This document shows, piece after piece, positions 59,538 through 64,000 of a stretch of 64,000 nt of DNA (position 1 is the stretch's first letter; every line of letters starts with the position of its first letter). This DNA is from Branchiostoma floridae (lineage: Eukaryota; Chordata; Leptocardii; Amphioxiformes; Branchiostomatidae), in the NCBI RefSeq assembly GCF_000003815.2, contig NC_049987.1, forward strand, positions 13,632,378 through 13,696,377, in the 5' to 3' direction. Made by a program: the position numbers and the translations under genes. Under the pieces are notes generated by a model that was given only the letters and a program-made list of their open reading frames with translations, was not told the origin of the DNA and did not search any database.

Positions 59538-59910
59538 CATCCTCCTAACGCCCGGTCCCCAACGGCACTACCTTATGGGGCCCTGCTGTCCCAGGGCCTA
59601 CCTACGGGTATTATGATTGTCGCCACAAACAAGCTGTCAACCAATCAGAGAACAGGCCTTCCTTGGGCTTCATTTTGTCGGAAGCTGTCTCGCAAAGGCC
59701 CCTGGGAAGCTATCAGCCAATCATGTTACGTATTACCATGACTTTGTTTGCTCACCATGCCAACGCCCGATCCCCAACGTCTGACTGCCCATACAAGGGC
59801 AAGCTCATTAATATGTAATAAGTAGGGCGGGTAATACCGCCGGCAAAAGGGAAGGAAAGCAGAGTACAGTCAGGAATAAATGACTGACGGTACTCTGCTG
59901 TAGGAGAATG
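59538..59910. mobile_element. 373-bp hAT-like MITE inserted before the RTK-A start codon
   Basis: The 8-bp AGTAACAG occurs at 59530-59537 and 59911-59918. Between them the ends are imperfect inverted copies (CATCCTCCTA and TAGGAGAATG). In RTK-C the same place has AGTAACAG once, directly before the start codon region, so the empty site is seen in the paralogue. An 8-bp target duplication fits hAT elements. Internal repeats of CGCCCGGTCCCCAACG type occur at 59549 and 59763. Confidence 0.8.
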
Positions 59911-59923
59911 AGTAACAGTAGTT

Positions 59924-62593
59924 ATGGCGGTCATACTGTGTCGTGTCTGGCATGCAGTATTATGGTCACTACTTCTATACCGGGCTGCTCATGCACAGCG
60001 GCACTTCAATGTATCCATTCCTGAGAACACTACTGTCGGCTGGCTCGTGACCAATACAGTACAGGGACGGGACCACAGGATCGTCTCAGGCGACCAATAT
60101 GGACGGTTCAACATATCAGGAAGGGACGGCTCTATCCGGGTGGCGAATCCGCTAGACCATACAGTAGATTCGATCTACGAACTAGAGATACAGGTCGGTG
60201 GCACCCAATATAATACTTCAGAAAACTACGCTTATGCCGTCGCGATTATTCACGTTTTGGACGTCGAAGGATATCCGCCTGTTTACAACAGAAGCTGTGA
60301 AACTGACCGAAGCAACCTGGTGTCGGACAAATTGATAAACATTACCGAATCTTCGGACTGGATCGGACGAGATTCGACTGGATCACCGGTCCTCAGTTCT
60401 GCGTCCAACTTTAACAAGCATTATGACTCCGAATTACATCACAACGATCTACTTCAGTTCAAAACTGACAGTGGCATCTGTGATATGGAATTTACGGTCA
60501 TTTTAGAGACTCCACGCAAAGTAGAAGAGTTGAAGAAGATGTACAACGCAGGATTAAAAAGCATGTCATGTCTTTCACCCGCTTCACATGCGACCATTGA
60601 CTTTGAACTGACTAAAACATCTAATCTTTCCTCACAAGCAACACTATTTCAGAGTGAGAAAGACACATATCTGATAATAGGACACGTAAGAAATATATAT
60701 ACAATACTGCCTTTGGACTTCAATTGTGTCGCACATGTACCATCAAAATCAACCATCTTTATCTTTAATAGTTTTAGGGGTGGAACCCTTTCTGTGTCAT
60801 TCAATGCAGTAGTGGCTGGCTGTGCAGCAGGACGGTACGGTGGGAGGTGTGAGAAGGACTGCATCTGTAAGAACGGCGCGCGGTGTCACAGTTTCAACGG
60901 AGCCTGTCTGTGCACACCTGGCTGGAAAGGTGTGGCCTGTGATATCCCAACTCCTGACGTCTTCATTCGCGCCATACCACAGGAAAGAAATTACGTCAGT
61001 GGTAACCTAACCTTAGTTTGTACGGCTGTGAATGTGGAGAATATCTCAATCGTGACCATAACATTTCGCTCGACATACACCAATATGACCGAAACGCTAG
61101 TTGAGGACACGGCGAATACAACAGAATATCAGATACATTTCCTGAACTCAAGCAGCAATGGCGTGTACGTGTGTTCTGTTACCATAATGGATGGAACCAC
61201 ACATCAGGACAGGTATGTACTGAATGTCTCTGAATGTCCTCCGAACAGGTACGGGGAACATTGTGAGAAACTTTGTGACTGTGAGAATGGCGGACGGTGT
61301 GAACGGTTGAAGGGCTGCGTGTGTGTTCCTGGTTGGACGGATGCCAAGTGTAACACGTCATGCCCTGCCGGCACATTTGGACAGGACTGTCAAGAACACT
61401 GTCGATGTAACGGAACAGAACTGTGTGATCCTGTCAATGGAACGTGCAACTTGTGTAGAGGAGAAACGTGCACAGAAACGGGAAGATCTACTGGCGCCGG
61501 CAGACGGAATTCAGATGAACTGTATGCACTGTCAGGTTTGTTTGTTGTGCCAATAGCTTTTATGGCAGGTGTGATTATTTGCAGGAAGAAATGGCGACAG
61601 ACAGTGAAAGAAATGGGAACCTATCTCCTCAATCAGTCTGAACAGGCGGAAGAAATGCACAATCTGATAAGTCGTGACACGATCGACAAAGTGTCACGAT
61701 GGGAACTGAAGGAAGACGATCTGGTTTTGGAGAGGTTGGTCGGACAGGGATGTTTCGGAAACGTAGTTTTAGCCCGACTGAACATTCCTGATGCAGAACC
61801 AGTCATGGTAGCCGCTAAGTCCGTGTCTGCTGCCCGGCTGGAGCAGGAAGGAGACGCCCAGTGGCACCGCGACTTTTACCGGGAAGCCGACATCCTCATC
61901 ACCGTACACGAGCACGCTGAGGTGACGGACGGTGAGGAGCGGCCTGTCCACCCCAACATAGTCCGGCTGTACGGGGTGATCACCGAGTCACGACCCAAGC
62001 GAATCGTCCTGGAGTACGCTGCCCAAGGCGACCTCTTGGCTTATTTGAGGAAGTCACGAGATATTCCCAACATCACGCTGAAGGATCTAGTGGGCCTGGC
62101 CGTCGGTGTGGCACGCGCGCTACAGGAGCTGGAAGTCTTACAAATCGTGCATCGCGACGTGGCCGCCAGGAACGTCCTTGTGACGGACGACAATGTGGCC
62201 AAGCTGGCAGACTTCGGTCTAGCCCGTGACGTCTACACGGACACGATGTACGTGCGTACCCACCAGGCCGGGCGCGATGAGCCGCTGCCGTTGAAGTGGA
62301 TGTCGCTAGAGGCCCTTCGTGACGGCGAGTACACCTGTCAGAGTGATGTGTGGTCGTTTGGCGTGCTGCTGTGGGAGATCGCCACACGTGGAGAGGAGCC
62401 ACACTACTCGGACGTGGCACGGCCGTCGTGCCGCCATCTTGTGTGGGTTCTGAAGGAAGGCGGCAGGCTGGAGAGGCCTGACGGGTGCCCCATGGAGCTG
62501 TACAGGCTCATGTCAAAGTGCTGGCACGCCAATCCGCACCGTCGGCCCTCGGCAGCCACGATTGAACAAAAACTGAACAACTTTAACCTGTAA
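59924..62593 (+). CDS. RTK-A: intronless cadherin-EGF-Ig-EGF receptor tyrosine kinase
   Basis: A single open frame of 889 residues. Signal peptide 1-24 (cleavage after AHA); cadherin-like repeat about 27-119 (SIPENTTVGWL, GSIRV, IHVLDVEGYPP); an ectodomain stretch I cannot assign (120-304); EGF about 305-340; Ig-like domain about 343-435 with C366 and C417; EGF/laminin-EGF-like repeats about 438-517; transmembrane helix about 533-553; kinase about 600-885. Catalytic features are all present: glycine loop GQGCFGNV (607-614), K632 (AAKSV), HRDVAARN (743-750), DFG (763-765). The P+1 segment reads WMSLEAL (792-798) rather than the usual WMAPE-type. It should be an active surface receptor kinase; the ligand is unknown. 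The kinase resembles FGFR/RET/Tie-group RTKs in general style. Lack of introns suggests a retroposed ancestor. AATAAA lies at 62694. Confidence 0.92.
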   Translation: MAVILCRVWHAVLWSLLLYRAAHAQRHFNVSIPENTTVGWLVTNTVQGRDHRIVSGDQYGRFNISGRDGSIRVANPLDHTVDSIYELEIQVGGTQYNTSENYAYAVAIIHVLDVEGYPPVYNRSCETDRSNLVSDKLINITESSDWIGRDSTGSPVLSSASNFNKHYDSELHHNDLLQFKTDSGICDMEFTVILETPRKVEELKKMYNAGLKSMSCLSPASHATIDFELTKTSNLSSQATLFQSEKDTYLIIGHVRNIYTILPLDFNCVAHVPSKSTIFIFNSFRGGTLSVSFNAVVAGCAAGRYGGRCEKDCICKNGARCHSFNGACLCTPGWKGVACDIPTPDVFIRAIPQERNYVSGNLTLVCTAVNVENISIVTITFRSTYTNMTETLVEDTANTTEYQIHFLNSSSNGVYVCSVTIMDGTTHQDRYVLNVSECPPNRYGEHCEKLCDCENGGRCERLKGCVCVPGWTDAKCNTSCPAGTFGQDCQEHCRCNGTELCDPVNGTCNLCRGETCTETGRSTGAGRRNSDELYALSGLFVVPIAFMAGVIICRKKWRQTVKEMGTYLLNQSEQAEEMHNLISRDTIDKVSRWELKEDDLVLERLVGQGCFGNVVLARLNIPDAEPVMVAAKSVSAARLEQEGDAQWHRDFYREADILITVHEHAEVTDGEERPVHPNIVRLYGVITESRPKRIVLEYAAQGDLLAYLRKSRDIPNITLKDLVGLAVGVARALQELEVLQIVHRDVAARNVLVTDDNVAKLADFGLARDVYTDTMYVRTHQAGRDEPLPLKWMSLEALRDGEYTCQSDVWSFGVLLWEIATRGEEPHYSDVARPSCRHLVWVLKEGGRLERPDGCPMELYRLMSKCWHANPHRRPSAATIEQKLNNFNL

Positions 62594-64000
62594 ACACCAA
62601 TACAGCTGTTCAGGCATTGACTAGAGAATGCAACTATGACTTACCTTCGCAAATGGAACAAATGTGAGAACTTGTACATACAGTATATACTAGAATAAAG
62701 ATTCTATTCAAGAACATTTTAGCAATATATGACTTTTTGTCGCAAGAACGCCATGTTAATTCTTATGGCACAGTTTGGCGTATATAACTATTCGACCTGA
62801 GAATATCAAGCAATTGTCTGACATGATGTATTTAACGTACACTGTCAGCAAATATTAGACTTTAATTTAGGAACAATGTTTTGCTATCTTTATGAAACAT
62901 GTTATCTTTTCCGGAAAATTCGGTGGTGTATATTTGGCAGTTTCCAGGATATCCGTTCCTTTCTCCATTAAGATTTATTATGGTGTGATTTAGATGTAAA
63001 GATCAAAAGGGACAACCTTATAGTTTTTCTTCTACTATTCTTTTCAGCTATGACATTTCTAACATTGCTACTTTTTTATCAATCTTCCCAGCACATAGCA
63101 ATGACTGGCATCAAAGCAACCTGTGCTAAGGAAATTATATTCTGATAAATAAACAAGTGACCATAGGTAACATATTCTGTGTCATATTTATGGTTTCCGC
63201 CGCATCAGTTGCAACAATATATATCATGCCGATGACAGTCTCAGACAGACAAATAACGACGAACAGGAAAGAAAACGAAGCCCTGATATTACTGATAGCT
63301 TACCAGGACAAAGTATGTACATGTTTATCATAACTCTTGCACTGACCAATGCAATAGGTATTCCTCTACCACCACAGCTGTTCTCTGCACAGTAGAGAAC
63401 ACATAACCCCATATCTGCATCACGCAACATCTGCTTTGCAATATCCAATTACCGCAAGGCCTTACGCGCGGAGATAAGGCAGACCTTGAGAAATATACCG
63501 AATGACGTAGGGGTGATATCTGAATTATTACATAAATTATAAGAACAGCCACCGGGCGCAACAACGTACATCATCGCGCAACTGAGTGCAGACGACATGC
63601 CAAACTACATACGAATGCGGCAAACGGAATATAACGTTAGATATACAGATGCGAACACTCATCACATCCACCGATCACAATACTCTGTCGTCGGAGGTTA
63701 CCCTCCGTCACAGAGTAATTACAGAAACTTATGATTTGGGACCATTCAGTCATGTTTGGACAGCCGCAATACCTTTCTTAACTGCTAGAGGTCGTGCGCT
63801 TGTTATTCGCCGGTTGCTTCATCAATTAATCTGATCATCAAAGGTAACCAATGGCAATGGATTTTTTCCCATTGGCTGCCCAAAGTGAGATGGACAAGAT
63901 TTCAGACATTATATATGAATTTGAATATAAGTCTCCTCCCTGTAACCGTATGGGACCGTTTTTTGACGACAATGTCGAGGAGTTGCACGACCTTGCATTT
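62594..64000. other. RTK-A 3' flank and intergenic sequence
   Basis: Contains the AATAAA at 62694 and, to about 63050, sequence that matches the RTK-B 3' flank in inverted orientation. Beyond that no gene is seen. Confidence 0.6.

Overview
The window looks like genomic DNA of an amphioxus (Branchiostoma) or a close invertebrate chordate relative. Reasons: genes have spliceosomal introns with GT-AG borders; there is a complete metazoan site-2 protease gene; MID-type TRIM genes and receptor tyrosine kinases are tandemly duplicated; and many short non-autonomous inverted-repeat elements lie between and inside genes. The species is inferred, not proven. One 100-base assembly gap lies at 6219-6318.

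Layout. Positions 1-11.2 kb are gene-poor: a LINE 3' end, small foldback elements, microsatellites and the gap. From 11.5 to 26.9 kb four TRIM genes lie head to tail on the + strand, here called T1 to T4. Each has the same three-exon plan: a RING exon, a B-box1 exon, and a long exon with B-box2, coiled coil, COS-box-like stretch and FN3. By domain order and conserved motifs they resemble MID1/MID2 (class C-I TRIM), but all four lack the C-terminal SPRY/B30.2 domain. T3 has a frameshift. T4 carries a proline/glutamate-rich array of 13-residue repeats, and behind it lies a broken exon whose spacing matches the NEMO/optineurin-type ubiquitin-binding zinc finger. Further along, SPRY domains occur in two separate units: FN3-SPRY at 29.9-30.9 kb (S5) and SPRY alone in two exons at 39.0-41.4 kb (S6).

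From 42.2 to 48.1 kb the - strand carries a full ten-exon MBTPS2 gene. Its predicted 500-residue protein has both zinc-ligand motifs (HELGH and LDG). A tRNA-type SINE and a 402-bp inverted-repeat element sit in its introns. From 48.9 to 52.5 kb is an array of three copies of an interspersed repeat, with an apparently exact 465-bp internal tandem duplication.

From 53.4 to 63.1 kb lie three copies of an intronless receptor tyrosine kinase. Copy A (+ strand, 889 residues) is intact, with signal peptide, cadherin-like domain, EGF, Ig-like domain, EGF/laminin-EGF-like repeats, transmembrane helix and a kinase with all main catalytic motifs. Copy B (- strand) is a close paralogue interrupted by a 4-base deletion in the first EGF. 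Copy C (- strand) is a diverged ectodomain fragment with no kinase. Copies C and A diverge head to head around inverted copies of the same 5' flank, and a 373-bp element with an 8-bp target duplication has inserted just upstream of the A start codon.

How the genes fit together: the TRIM genes and MBTPS2 have no obvious pathway link and are probably neighbours by chance. The TRIM cluster is best read as an expanding, rearranging set of ubiquitin ligases with exchangeable C-termini, and the RTK cluster as an expanding receptor family with a possible decoy-like or dead member. Many exon borders here were placed by eye from splice consensus and from comparison of the paralogues within the window.
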